Source of the DNA: Myxococcus fulvus
GTDB taxonomy: Bacteria; Myxococcota; Myxococcia; Myxococcales; Myxococcaceae
Reading direction: 5' to 3'
Length of the DNA: 64,000 nucleotides
NCBI RefSeq assembly: GCF_900111765.1
Contig: NZ_FOIB01000011.1
Span: forward strand, 1 to 64,000
This document shows, piece after piece, positions 1 through 8,277 of this stretch. The translations under genes and the position numbers were made by a program. How positions within the stretch are numbered: the stretch's first letter is position 1; every line of letters starts with the position of its first letter. The notes below the pieces were generated by a model, which ran no database searches, had not been told where the DNA came from, and was given only the letters and a program-made list of their open reading frames with translations.

Positions 1-94
1 CGTGGAGCCGCTGGCGTCGCCACCACCAAGCCGTGGCCATGCACTGCCACTACCGGGCCCGAGGAGCGCGCCTCAAACTGCAACTGTAGGACTA

Positions 95-138
95 GACGCG
101 CTCATCACACAGCGATCAAGTTTTGGGTAAGCACAGGG
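95..138 (+). repeat. Left copy of a 44-bp direct repeat bracketing the defence island
   Basis: By hand alignment this stretch matches 13478-13521 at 36 of 44 positions in the same orientation. Read on the minus strand both copies begin CTGTGCyTACCCAAAA. The right copy ends abruptly inside a phage gene, so the repeat looks like the terminus of a mobile element. Here it closes a short plus-strand frame that enters from the window edge and stops at 128-130; that frame's C-terminus (DALITQRSSFG) parallels DALMTQRPNFG encoded in the right copy. The element would extend off the left edge. Confidence 0.6.
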
Positions 139-178
139 CACAGAGTCCGCAGCCCCGACGGGATCATGGTATCGGCCC

Positions 179-790
179 TCACGACTTCGGCACCGAGCAG
201 CCGAGGTGAAGGATCTCGACCACCGCGCCGCCATCGTGGTCGTGACTCGTGAGGAAGGCGCCAAGGATGTTGTGATCGGCGCCTGCCGCCTTCTGATTGA
301 GCGGGCGCTTCTTGTCCATGTCGGCACGGAGCTTCTTCATCTTCTTAAAGGCATCGGTCGCGTCGATGAAGTCCATGCAAAACGCGCGCGGCTCGCGGCC
401 GGTGCAGTAGCCGAGTAGCTGCTCGCACCCATCGACGTGGTACTGGTAGCCCTTGTGGAGCTTGCACTCACCCAAGTACTTCCAGTGCCTGCCGAACGCG
501 CACTCCACGACGACGTCGACGTGGCCGTTATTATTCGTCTCGGCGGTCGCGCGCCAGCCCATGAGGTTCAGGAAGTCCGCAAGGAGATGGGACAGGCCGG
601 GCTCGTTCAATGTCGCGTACTCCTTCGCGCCGTTCTCGATCGTCTTCATCGCGCGCTCGATCGCACCCTCCGTGGCCACGATGAACTCCGGCTCGGTCTT
701 GGCGAGCAGAAGGTCCTTCAGGTTGGAGTTGTGTCCCTCCAGGAGGCCGAGGAGCCGCTCAAGGGAAGAGTCCGGGTCAACCTTTTTCAC
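179..790 (-). CDS. Fourth cistron of the type I RM operon, PD-(D/E)xK-like protein
   Basis: A 203-residue protein I do not recognise by name. Its ATG overlaps the hsdR stop codon by 4 bp (ATGA), so it is probably translationally coupled to the restriction subunit. The first 60 residues look helical. The middle then resembles a PD-(D/E)xK nuclease core: Glu63 in a helix, Asp92 on a hydrophobic strand (HVDVVVE), Glu108-Cys-Lys110 on the next strand (YLGECK), then a Gln-Leu helix near 124. That order matches Mrr/PD-(D/E)xK endonucleases, but the assignment is by eye. It may be an accessory nuclease or a DNA-binding modulator of restriction. The cistron is real with high confidence; the nuclease role is an inference. 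Confidence 0.7.
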   Translation of the reverse strand: MKKVDPDSSLERLLGLLEGHNSNLKDLLLAKTEPEFIVATEGAIERAMKTIENGAKEYATLNEPGLSHLLADFLNLMGWRATAETNNNGHVDVVVECAFGRHWKYLGECKLHKGYQYHVDGCEQLLGYCTGREPRAFCMDFIDATDAFKKMKKLRADMDKKRPLNQKAAGADHNILGAFLTSHDHDGGAVVEILHLGCSVPKS

Positions 791-3700
791 GCCGCGCCCC
801 CGGCGATCGCGTCGCCCTCATTCACTGCCCACACGACCTCGACCACCGACGCCCACTCGCGCCGACTGTCAGTCGCCTTCGCGGAGCGCTCCCGCACCTC
901 ATCGGCGCTGACGATGCGGGCCTGGCTGCCCGATCGGTCCACGTAGAACCTCTGCAGGCTCGCCGTCTGCGGCCGAGCCAGGCGTTCCACCGCCGCGAGC
1001 GCGTCGTCGTCGCCCAAGCTCAGCTTCTCCGCCGCTCGGATCGCGTCGCCGAGCGTGATGCGTCTATTACGCTCGAGTTGGCCGAGGAGCACAGCGCCGA
1101 GCCGTTCGCGCGCATCCGACGACTGCGCGAGCCGCTCCTCGAGCGCCTGATGCCTGCTGGGTGGGCGCGACGAAGGCTGTTTTCCCGTGGTCGATGTCGC
1201 GCTGCCCGAGGTCAGGCCGAACACCATGTCGGTCACGAAGCGCTTGAACGACGCGTTCTGGACGAACTGCTTGTAGACCTCGGTGTCGTCCTTGAGCAAC
1301 TCGAGCATGACCTTCGAAAGCGCCTTGTCGTGCTCGATTCGTGCGGTCTGCGGCGTGTTCCTCTTGGCGTTCTGGTAGGCGGGGTCTGCGGCAACCTTGG
1401 GCGCGATGTCCTCGCGGAAGCGACGTGCGACTCGATCGGCATCCTCGAACAACGTGCCGAACTGCTCGTTGAAGCTCTTGAGAATGTTCGAGAGGCGGTC
1501 GAGCTCGGCCTCAGCCTTTCGTCCGCCACCAGCCACGGGCACGGGCTCGACGACACCCTCGTCGTCGGGTAGCTGGAGCTTCTGCAGCGCCTGCTTCTCG
1601 ACGCGGTAGCTGTCCATGTCGATGGACTCGAGAATCCCCTTCGACAGGTCCTCTTCCTTCGGCGCAGGCAGCTTCGGGATGAGGAAGTTCAGCAGAATCG
1701 ACAGCTTCTCCCAGCCGGGGTTCGAGTACGGCAGGATCGAGGCGAGGAAGTCGTAGGTGCGCGTGAACGCCTTGGCCTTCCCCTTGAAGTCGACCTGACC
1801 GTCTTCGTCGAGCCGCTCCAGGTACACAGAGACGCACGCGTCCAGGATCGGGTCGAGCTTGTCGCGTTGCGCGCCGCCGAGGAATAGCGCGCTGATCTCC
1901 TCCACCTGCTCCGGCGAGTAGACCTGCCAGCCGTCGAGCGCCGCCTTCAGGTCGTGGAGCTTGTTGGGGTCCGTCTCTTCGCTGAGGACCGTCGTGCGGT
2001 AGTAGTCGGCGAAGGCCTTGGTGATCCCCTCGACGTCGTTCTGGAAGTCGAGCACGAACACGTCGTGCTTGTCGGGATGCCCGCGGTTCAGGCGCGAGAG
2101 CGTCTGCACCGCCTTGATGCCCGAGAGCCCCTTGTCGACGTACATCGTGTGGAGCAGCGGCTCGTCGTAGCCGGTCTGGAACTTGTCGGCGCAGATGAGG
2201 AACCGGTAAGGGTCCTCCTGGATGCGGTCCGGGATCTCCGACGACGGAAAGCCGTTGAGCGACGACTCGGTCACCTTTCCTTCCCCGAAGTCGTGCTCGC
2301 CCGAGAACGCGACGATCGCGCGGTACGGGCTTTTCCGCTCGGCGAGGTAGTCCGTGAAGGCGGCGTAGTACTGCACCGCCCGCTCGATGCCGTTGGTCAC
2401 GACCATCGCGCGAGCCTGCCCCTTCATCTTCCCGAGCGCGACCACCTGCTCGTGGAAGTGATCGACCATGATCTCGGCTTTCAGCCGGATCGCGGTGTCA
2501 TGGCTCTCGACGTAGCGGCGCAGCTTCTTGCGCGCCTTCTTCACGTCGAACTCTGGGTCGCCGTCGATGGTCTTGACCAGTTTGTAGTAGCTGTTGACCG
2601 GCGTGTACGACTTCAGCACGTCGAGGATGAAGCCCTCCTGCACGGCCTGCTTCATCGTGTAGCTGTGGAATGGCCGGTGCTGGACCTTGCCCTCGGCGTC
2701 GGGCGGGAGTGCGTCGCCGAAGATCTCCAGCGTCTTGTTCTTGGGCGTCGCGGTGAACGCGAAGTAGCTCGCGTTGGTGAGCATCTTGCGCGCGTCCATA
2801 CGCCGCTGGAGCTCGTCGTTGACGACGTCCTCGGGGTCGTCGGCCACCTCCGCGAGGGCTTCGCTCATCGCCGAGGCGGTCTTTCCGCCCTGGCTGGAGT
2901 GCGCCTCGTCGATGATAATCGCGAAGCGTCGCCCGCGATGCGCGTCACCGATCTCCTTGAGGAGGAACGGGAACGTCTGGACGGTGCTGATGATGATCTT
3001 CTTGCCCGACTCTAGGAACTTCGAGAGTTGCTGGGTCTTCGACGTGCCGGACCCGGTGACCGCGCCGATCACCGCGCTCACCTGGGCGAACTGCTTGATG
3101 TTCGCTTGGATCTGCTCGTCGAGGATTCGGCGGTCGGTGACGACGATGATCGAGTCGAAAGCGTCCTTGCCGTCGCTCTGCTTCACCGCGATGAGCTGAT
3201 TGGCGAGCCACGCGATCGAGTTGGACTTACCGCTGCCCGCCGAGTGCTGGACGAGGTAGCGCCGCCCGGCGCCGACCTTGCTCACGTTGGCGAGGAGCTT
3301 GCGGACCACGTCGAGTTGGTGGAAGCGCGGGAAGACCTGCTTCTGCTTCTTCTTGCCCGAGCGGCGGTCGGTCTCCTCGACGATCTGCGCGTAGTTCTCG
3401 AGGATGTCGGTCAGCCCGCGCGGCGTGAGGACCTCCTCCCAGAGGTACGAGGTCTTGAGCCCGTTCGGGTTCGGCGGGTTGCCGGCGCCGTCGTTGTAGC
3501 CCTTGTTGAACGGGAGGAACCACGAGCCCTTGCCCTTGATCTCGGTGCAGAACCGAACCTCGCTGTCATCGACGGCGAAGTGGACGACGCAGCGGCCGAA
3601 CGCGAACAACGGCTCGCGCGGATCCCGGTCACGGCGGTACTGCTCGACCGCGTCCTCGACAGTCTGCTTGGTGAGGCTGTTCTTCAGCTCGAAGGTCGCG

Positions 3701-4206
3701 ATGGGCAGGCCGTTGATGAACAAGCCTAGGTCGAGGGCGCGCCGCGTCTCGTCCCGGCTGTAGGCGAGCTGCCGCGTGACGCTGAATCGGTTGCACGCGA
3801 AGCGCTCGGCGGCCTTGTCGTTGCCCGGCGAGGGGGTGCCGTAGAAGAGATCGAGGTGCAGCGGGCCGTGGTCGATGCCCTTGCGCAGCACGTCGATGAC
3901 ACCGCGCTTGCCGACCTCCTTCTCGAGCCGCGCGAGGAACTGGCGGCGCGTCGGCGTGTCGGTCTCGAGCGAGAGCTTCTCGACGAGTTCGGGTTGCGTG
4001 GCCAACACGAAGCCACGGAGCTGGACGAGGTCTACGCAGGCGCCGCGGTCGTAGTGCTTGGGGTCGCCGAGGATCCAGCCGGTACCGCCGGCGACCGGCG
4101 TCGAGGTTTCGCTCGCCACATGCGGCGGCGAGAGCAGGGCGATCCGACCGGTCATCGAACGGACGATGAGGCCTTCGAGGCCCTTCTCGGAGGTGTCCGT
4201 GGTCAT
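787..4206 (-). CDS. hsdR: Type I restriction enzyme R subunit HsdR
   Basis: The 1139-residue motor and nuclease subunit of a type I restriction-modification complex, which translocates and cleaves DNA lacking the host methylation pattern. The N-terminal nuclease region carries Asp159 and the ExK motif Glu173-Leu-Lys175 after the usual aromatic-rich strand. The SF2 helicase part has Walker A GSGKS at 324-328, the DEAH box at 433-436 in IIIDEAHSS, and FTATP near 483. The length is normal for the family. It starts with ATG overlapping the hsdS stop and ends overlapping the downstream 203-residue gene, both by ATGA. All catalytic motifs are intact, so the enzyme should be active if expressed. Confidence 0.95.
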   Translation of the reverse strand: MTTDTSEKGLEGLIVRSMTGRIALLSPPHVASETSTPVAGGTGWILGDPKHYDRGACVDLVQLRGFVLATQPELVEKLSLETDTPTRRQFLARLEKEVGKRGVIDVLRKGIDHGPLHLDLFYGTPSPGNDKAAERFACNRFSVTRQLAYSRDETRRALDLGLFINGLPIATFELKNSLTKQTVEDAVEQYRRDRDPREPLFAFGRCVVHFAVDDSEVRFCTEIKGKGSWFLPFNKGYNDGAGNPPNPNGLKTSYLWEEVLTPRGLTDILENYAQIVEETDRRSGKKKQKQVFPRFHQLDVVRKLLANVSKVGAGRRYLVQHSAGSGKSNSIAWLANQLIAVKQSDGKDAFDSIIVVTDRRILDEQIQANIKQFAQVSAVIGAVTGSGTSKTQQLSKFLESGKKIIISTVQTFPFLLKEIGDAHRGRRFAIIIDEAHSSQGGKTASAMSEALAEVADDPEDVVNDELQRRMDARKMLTNASYFAFTATPKNKTLEIFGDALPPDAEGKVQHRPFHSYTMKQAVQEGFILDVLKSYTPVNSYYKLVKTIDGDPEFDVKKARKKLRRYVESHDTAIRLKAEIMVDHFHEQVVALGKMKGQARAMVVTNGIERAVQYYAAFTDYLAERKSPYRAIVAFSGEHDFGEGKVTESSLNGFPSSEIPDRIQEDPYRFLICADKFQTGYDEPLLHTMYVDKGLSGIKAVQTLSRLNRGHPDKHDVFVLDFQNDVEGITKAFADYYRTTVLSEETDPNKLHDLKAALDGWQVYSPEQVEEISALFLGGAQRDKLDPILDACVSVYLERLDEDGQVDFKGKAKAFTRTYDFLASILPYSNPGWEKLSILLNFLIPKLPAPKEEDLSKGILESIDMDSYRVEKQALQKLQLPDDEGVVEPVPVAGGGRKAEAELDRLSNILKSFNEQFGTLFEDADRVARRFREDIAPKVAADPAYQNAKRNTPQTARIEHDKALSKVMLELLKDDTEVYKQFVQNASFKRFVTDMVFGLTSGSATSTTGKQPSSRPPSRHQALEERLAQSSDARERLGAVLLGQLERNRRITLGDAIRAAEKLSLGDDDALAAVERLARPQTASLQRFYVDRSGSQARIVSADEVRERSAKATDSRREWASVVEVVWAVNEGDAIAGGAA

Positions 4207-5528
4207 GCTGCCTCGTTGTCTTGATCGTCGAGGCCATCGTCGCTGTCGTCACCCAACAACTCGGCGGGCCCATCGTCCTCCACGGGGGGCAGACTCGCAG
4301 CCGCAGCGCGCACGTCCAGTTGGCCGGTCACGACGTCCGCGACCAACTGCGCTCGGAATTGTTGAACAGCGGCAATCTCACGCTCCACAGAGCGACGAAC
4401 GTCTGCTTCCACAGCCACATACTCAGCAACTCGCTGCTGCTCGACGAGAGGAGGGATGGGGATCTTCTCCTTCCCAAGCGCTCGGTCATTAAGCGGACGA
4501 TTACGACCTGCCGCCCCTCGTGAGTTGACGTCCAGAAGGAGTTCGCCGTACCCGCTGCGAAGTAATGCCCAGAGGTACGGCGTGAGTGCGGCCTCAGGCT
4601 TTCCTCGAAGGATCGGGTAGCGATGGGAGACGATAGTTCCCCGATCAGCTTCCGCTGCAATCGCGACGGCACCTTCCCAAGCGAACTGCCCACTGATTAC
4701 GAGGTCGCCAGGTTCCACCCAGAAGAACTCGGAGTCGCCGAGGTGTTCGCCGAGCTGCGGTGGCTTGTGGAAGATTCCCCGTCCGCGATTTCGAAGGCCC
4801 AGCCTGATGTAAGACGCACTGCGTTCGCGAGAGACTGGCCGAAAAACTGAGGTCGTGACGAGAGCGAGCCGAGCCGTCTGCGCAGCGTACTTCCAAGAGA
4901 CCTCGTCGGTTATGGATGCGCGTGCATCGCTGGCGGCGCGGATGACTTTCTTCTTGGCGCGAACGTAATCGTCGACTCGTCGATTTTCATGCGCGAGGAA
5001 ACGAACGATCGCGGCTTGCTCGTCGCGTGGCGGTATGATCAGCGGCGCGCGAAAGAACGCCTCGGGGTACATTCGAAGACGTGACGAGTGGATTCCCGTG
5101 GATCTCGACGTGTACTCCGCGACGTAGTTCGAAGTGCGAAGTAGGTGATCGGCGTACTTGGGGAGAAGGGATGCCGAACGTCGTTGGCGGTAGACCGCGT
5201 ATGCCGGGCTTACGATTCCGGAGTACGGAGAGACACCTAGGGCGCCCATCCATGCCCACATCGTGTTCACAACCAAGTCGTCGGGTTGGCATCGCTTGTG
5301 CCCGACATTCGACTTCGCGAGGAACATGGTCGCGTTGATGTCGCTACGACGGCGAACGCCAGAGATATGTGAGACGGAGAGGAGTGTCTCCTTCCCCGAC
5401 GAAGACTTGTCGTCGACTTCGTAGAACACGCCCTTCGCCCGCAAGGTGGTCCAGTGTTCGGGAATCGGGGTGGGGTGGAGCAGCCCGCTGTTTCGATATG
5501 CCTCGTACGGCTTCAACCCATCGATCAC
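4203..5528 (-). CDS. hsdS: Type I RM specificity subunit HsdS
   Basis: A 441-residue DNA-recognition subunit. It has the usual two-half layout: target-recognition domain 1 at about residues 15-150 followed by a conserved segment (IIPPRDEQAAIVRFLAHE) and a helical spacer, then domain 2 at about 215-370 closed by IPIPPLVEQQRVAEYVAVE and a second spacer helix. The paired P-PP-x-EQ segments are the hallmark of HsdS. Codon use and GC are less extreme across both recognition domains than in hsdM or hsdR, as expected for domains exchanged between strains. It overlaps hsdM upstream and hsdR downstream by ATGA. The acidic tail (about 425-441, DDSDDGLDDQDNEAA) is unusual. The recognised sequence cannot be predicted. 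Confidence 0.93.
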   Translation of the reverse strand: MIDGLKPYEAYRNSGLLHPTPIPEHWTTLRAKGVFYEVDDKSSSGKETLLSVSHISGVRRRSDINATMFLAKSNVGHKRCQPDDLVVNTMWAWMGALGVSPYSGIVSPAYAVYRQRRSASLLPKYADHLLRTSNYVAEYTSRSTGIHSSRLRMYPEAFFRAPLIIPPRDEQAAIVRFLAHENRRVDDYVRAKKKVIRAASDARASITDEVSWKYAAQTARLALVTTSVFRPVSRERSASYIRLGLRNRGRGIFHKPPQLGEHLGDSEFFWVEPGDLVISGQFAWEGAVAIAAEADRGTIVSHRYPILRGKPEAALTPYLWALLRSGYGELLLDVNSRGAAGRNRPLNDRALGKEKIPIPPLVEQQRVAEYVAVEADVRRSVEREIAAVQQFRAQLVADVVTGQLDVRAAAASLPPVEDDGPAELLGDDSDDGLDDQDNEAA

Positions 5529-7867
5529 GCTGCACCTCGCTTGAGGAGGCCAGCCAGAAGCCCTTCGGCTTCGTGCCGTGCAGCCAGAAGTTCAGCGCCA
5601 AGCTCGTCCAAGTTGCGAACTGCCGTCGGTCGGTAGAAGTGACGCGCGAAGCTCACCTCATAGCCGATCTGCGTCTTCTCCTCGTCGACCCACGCATCCG
5701 GCGTGTACGGCAGAACCTCGCGCTTGAGGAATGCCTCGATGCCTCCCTCCTCAAGGAGCGGCACCTGCTCGCTGTCGCGCAGGTCGCTGTCGGGCTCGTA
5801 TTCGACGACGCAGCGCTTGCCGTCGATGGTCGCCTCGAACCGGCCATGCAGCGGTTCGGGTGTGGCCTTGCCCGGCTTGTGGACCTTCGACATCACGGGC
5901 GGCGCGGACTCGTCGCGCCAGCTTACGGCACGCAGGAGCTGTTTCAGGTCGGCGGCTCCGAGCTTGATTCCGGCCTTGTCGAGCGCATCGGCGACCTTGC
6001 GGCGGAACTCGTTGTGGTCAGTGAACACGCCGTCCCCAAGCGCCTTCTTCAGCTTCGTGGCGGCCTCGACGAGTCGCCCGTCGCGCTCCCAGGTCTTCGG
6101 GTCGAGCAGCTTCTTTTTCTTCTTCTCGGGCAGGCCCTTCTTGGTCGCCTCCTCATCACCCTCGTCTTCGTCAACCGCATCGCCCGCGCCCCACTCGGCC
6201 AGCCGCTTCTCGAGCGCGGCCTTCACCTTGGCGAAGTCGTCGAAGAGCGCGTCGCCCAACTCGTCATAGAGCACGCTGCGGATGTCCTCGTCGCCCGAGG
6301 CGAAGCGCAGCGTCTCAATGGCCTTCGTCGTAAGCTGGCTGTGCAAACGCAGCGGGCGCTCGACGGTCACCTTCCGATAGCCGAAGGCCTCGTTGGCGAA
6401 GACCTTGGCCTGCTCGGTGTCGGCGAAGGCGTCGTACGCCGCCATCACTCGCTGTACGTCCTCGTCCGACAGCTCGCAGCTCTTTTCTCCGAGGTTCTTG
6501 CGCAGGGGCTTGAACCACTGCGTGGCGTCGATGAGCTGCACCTTGCCCTTGCGCGGCCCAGCCTTCCTGTTCGAGAGCACCCAGACGTAGGTCGCGATAC
6601 CGGTGTTGTAGAAGAGCTTGAGCGGCAGGGCGATGATCGCCTCGACCCAGTCGTTCTCGAAGAGCCAGCGCCGGATGTTGCTCTCGCCCGAGCCCGCATC
6701 GCCGGTGAACAGCGACGAGCCATTGTGGACCTCGGCGATGCGGCTCCCGAGGGCTGACTTGTGGTTCATCTTCGAGGCCATGTTTGCGAGGAACAGGAGC
6801 TGCCCGTCGCTTGAGCGCGTGACGAGCGACAGCTCCTCACCGCGGTGCATGACCTTGAAGCGCGGGTCGCGCATCCCATCCTTTCCGCCCATCGCCTCGA
6901 GGTCCTTCTTCCAGCTCTTCCCGTAGGGCGGGTTGGCGAGCATGAAGTCGAACTCCTGAGCTGGGAACGCGTCGTGCGAGAGCGTCGACCACTCCGCGCC
7001 GCCGACGATGTGGTCCGCGTTCTCGCCCTCGCCTTTCAGCAGCATGTCCGCCTTGCAGATCGCGTACGTCTCCGGGTTGATCTCCTGCCCGTAGAGATGC
7101 GTGACGACCTTCTGCTTGTGCTGGGCGGCGAGCTTCTGCAGCGTCTCCTCGGCCACGGTGAGCATGCCGCCGGTGCCGCAGGCGCAGTCGTAGAGAAGGT
7201 ACGAGCCCGCCTTCACTCGTCCGGCGATCGGCCGGAACATCAGCGTCGTCATCAGGCGCACGGCGTCGCGCGGCGTCCAGTGCTCGCCGGCCTCCTCGTT
7301 GTTCTCCTCGTTGAAGCGGCGTACCAGCTCCTCGAAGACGGTGCCCATCGAGTGATTGTCCATCCCCGGGTGCTTCACCGAGCCGTCGCCGTTGAGCACC
7401 GGGTTCGGGCTCAGGTTGATCTCGGGATCGAGGAACTTCTCGATGAGCGTGCCGAGCGCGTCGCTCTTCGAGAGACGGGCGAGCACGTTCCTGAACTCGA
7501 AGTTGGTCAGGATGTCCTGCACGTTCTGCGAGAACCCATCGAGGTAGTCCTCGAAGTCGGCCTTGAGCTGCTGCTGGTTCCCACGTGACTTGAGGTCGCG
7601 AAGGCTGAACTTCGACGTGTTGTAGAACGCCTGGTCGGACGCCTTGCAGAGCGCCGCGTGCTGCTCGGTGATGCCGGCCTGATCGAGCATCGCCTTGGTC
7701 TCGAGGACCTGCTTCTTCGTCGGCTCGAGCACGGCGTCGAGGCGGCGAAGCACGAACATGGGCAGGATGACGTCGCGGTACTTGCCGCGCACGAAGAGGT
7801 CGCGGAGGACGTCGTCGGCGATGCCCCAGATGAAGGAAACGATCTTGTTGTGTGCTGCCTGATCCAT
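5525..7867 (-). CDS. hsdM: Type I RM methyltransferase subunit HsdM
   Basis: A 780-residue N6-adenine DNA methyltransferase subunit that modifies the sites chosen by HsdS. An N-terminal helical HsdM domain (about 1-150) precedes the SAM-binding motif I DCACGTGG (227-234) and the catalytic NPPY (312-315). The C-terminal 250 or so residues extend beyond the common 500-residue HsdM, with a Lys-rich stretch KKKKK near 615 and a further helical domain; this longer class is common with this HsdS/HsdR type. I chose ATG 7867 (MDQAAHNK) because the 13 in-frame residues upstream are Arg-rich and lack family character. The stop overlaps the hsdS ATG. Confidence 0.93.
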   Translation of the reverse strand: MDQAAHNKIVSFIWGIADDVLRDLFVRGKYRDVILPMFVLRRLDAVLEPTKKQVLETKAMLDQAGITEQHAALCKASDQAFYNTSKFSLRDLKSRGNQQQLKADFEDYLDGFSQNVQDILTNFEFRNVLARLSKSDALGTLIEKFLDPEINLSPNPVLNGDGSVKHPGMDNHSMGTVFEELVRRFNEENNEEAGEHWTPRDAVRLMTTLMFRPIAGRVKAGSYLLYDCACGTGGMLTVAEETLQKLAAQHKQKVVTHLYGQEINPETYAICKADMLLKGEGENADHIVGGAEWSTLSHDAFPAQEFDFMLANPPYGKSWKKDLEAMGGKDGMRDPRFKVMHRGEELSLVTRSSDGQLLFLANMASKMNHKSALGSRIAEVHNGSSLFTGDAGSGESNIRRWLFENDWVEAIIALPLKLFYNTGIATYVWVLSNRKAGPRKGKVQLIDATQWFKPLRKNLGEKSCELSDEDVQRVMAAYDAFADTEQAKVFANEAFGYRKVTVERPLRLHSQLTTKAIETLRFASGDEDIRSVLYDELGDALFDDFAKVKAALEKRLAEWGAGDAVDEDEGDEEATKKGLPEKKKKKLLDPKTWERDGRLVEAATKLKKALGDGVFTDHNEFRRKVADALDKAGIKLGAADLKQLLRAVSWRDESAPPVMSKVHKPGKATPEPLHGRFEATIDGKRCVVEYEPDSDLRDSEQVPLLEEGGIEAFLKREVLPYTPDAWVDEEKTQIGYEVSFARHFYRPTAVRNLDELGAELLAARHEAEGLLAGLLKRGAA

Positions 7868-7951
7868 GGTCAAACGTCTCCGAAGCGGGGCGCCGCTTCG
7901 GCGCACGAGAGAAGAGAGGAAGCTCGCCCGGCGAGCGGCGGGTTGGCGGGG

Positions 7952-8152
7952 CTACGCATCGCCATCCCCCTGTCGGCGTGGTGCGGTGGTCTGGGCTTGG
8001 ATCCAGGCGTCGATGTCGACCCGCCGGAGTCGCCACTGGCCGCGCACCTTGAAGGCGGGGATCTCTCCCTTCTGCGCCATCGTGTAGACGGTCTTGTCCG
8101 CGACCTTGAGCAAGGTCGCGACCTCCAGCACCGTCAGAATCTCGTCGCTCAT
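7952..8152 (-). CDS. Excisionase-type helix-turn-helix DNA-binding protein
   Basis: A 66-residue protein beginning MSDEILTVLEVATLLKV, with the winged-helix pattern of the MerR-like/excisionase (HTH_17) group: LTVLEVATLLKVADKTVY, then a wing with GEIPAFKVRGQWR and RRVDIDAWI. ATG 8152 is preferred over an upstream frame start at 8230 because the domain begins at once. It lies between ietS and hsdM on the same strand, with gaps of 125 and 84 bp, so it could regulate either. Such proteins act as recombination directionality factors or as small regulators of mobile and RM loci; which applies here is not decidable from the sequence. Confidence 0.85.
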   Translation of the reverse strand: MSDEILTVLEVATLLKVADKTVYTMAQKGEIPAFKVRGQWRLRRVDIDAWIQAQTTAPRRQGDGDA

Positions 8153-8277
8153 CCGGGTTGGCTCCGTGAGGCAGAAGGGGGCAGCCTTCCAGCCGATTCC
8201 AGAGTACGGCTGCGGATGGGGTGAGCTCAAGGTGCGGGCGCCCCTGCTGCTCGAAATGCATGGAGATGGGGGCGGGT

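Noticed and set aside
2..130. Partial plus-strand reading frame at the left edge ending in DALITQRSSFG
   Set aside because: Only 42 codons are visible, the sequence is Pro-rich and unrecognised, and the parallel frame in the right repeat is blocked by a TGA 4 codons upstream, so it is kept only as part of the repeat.
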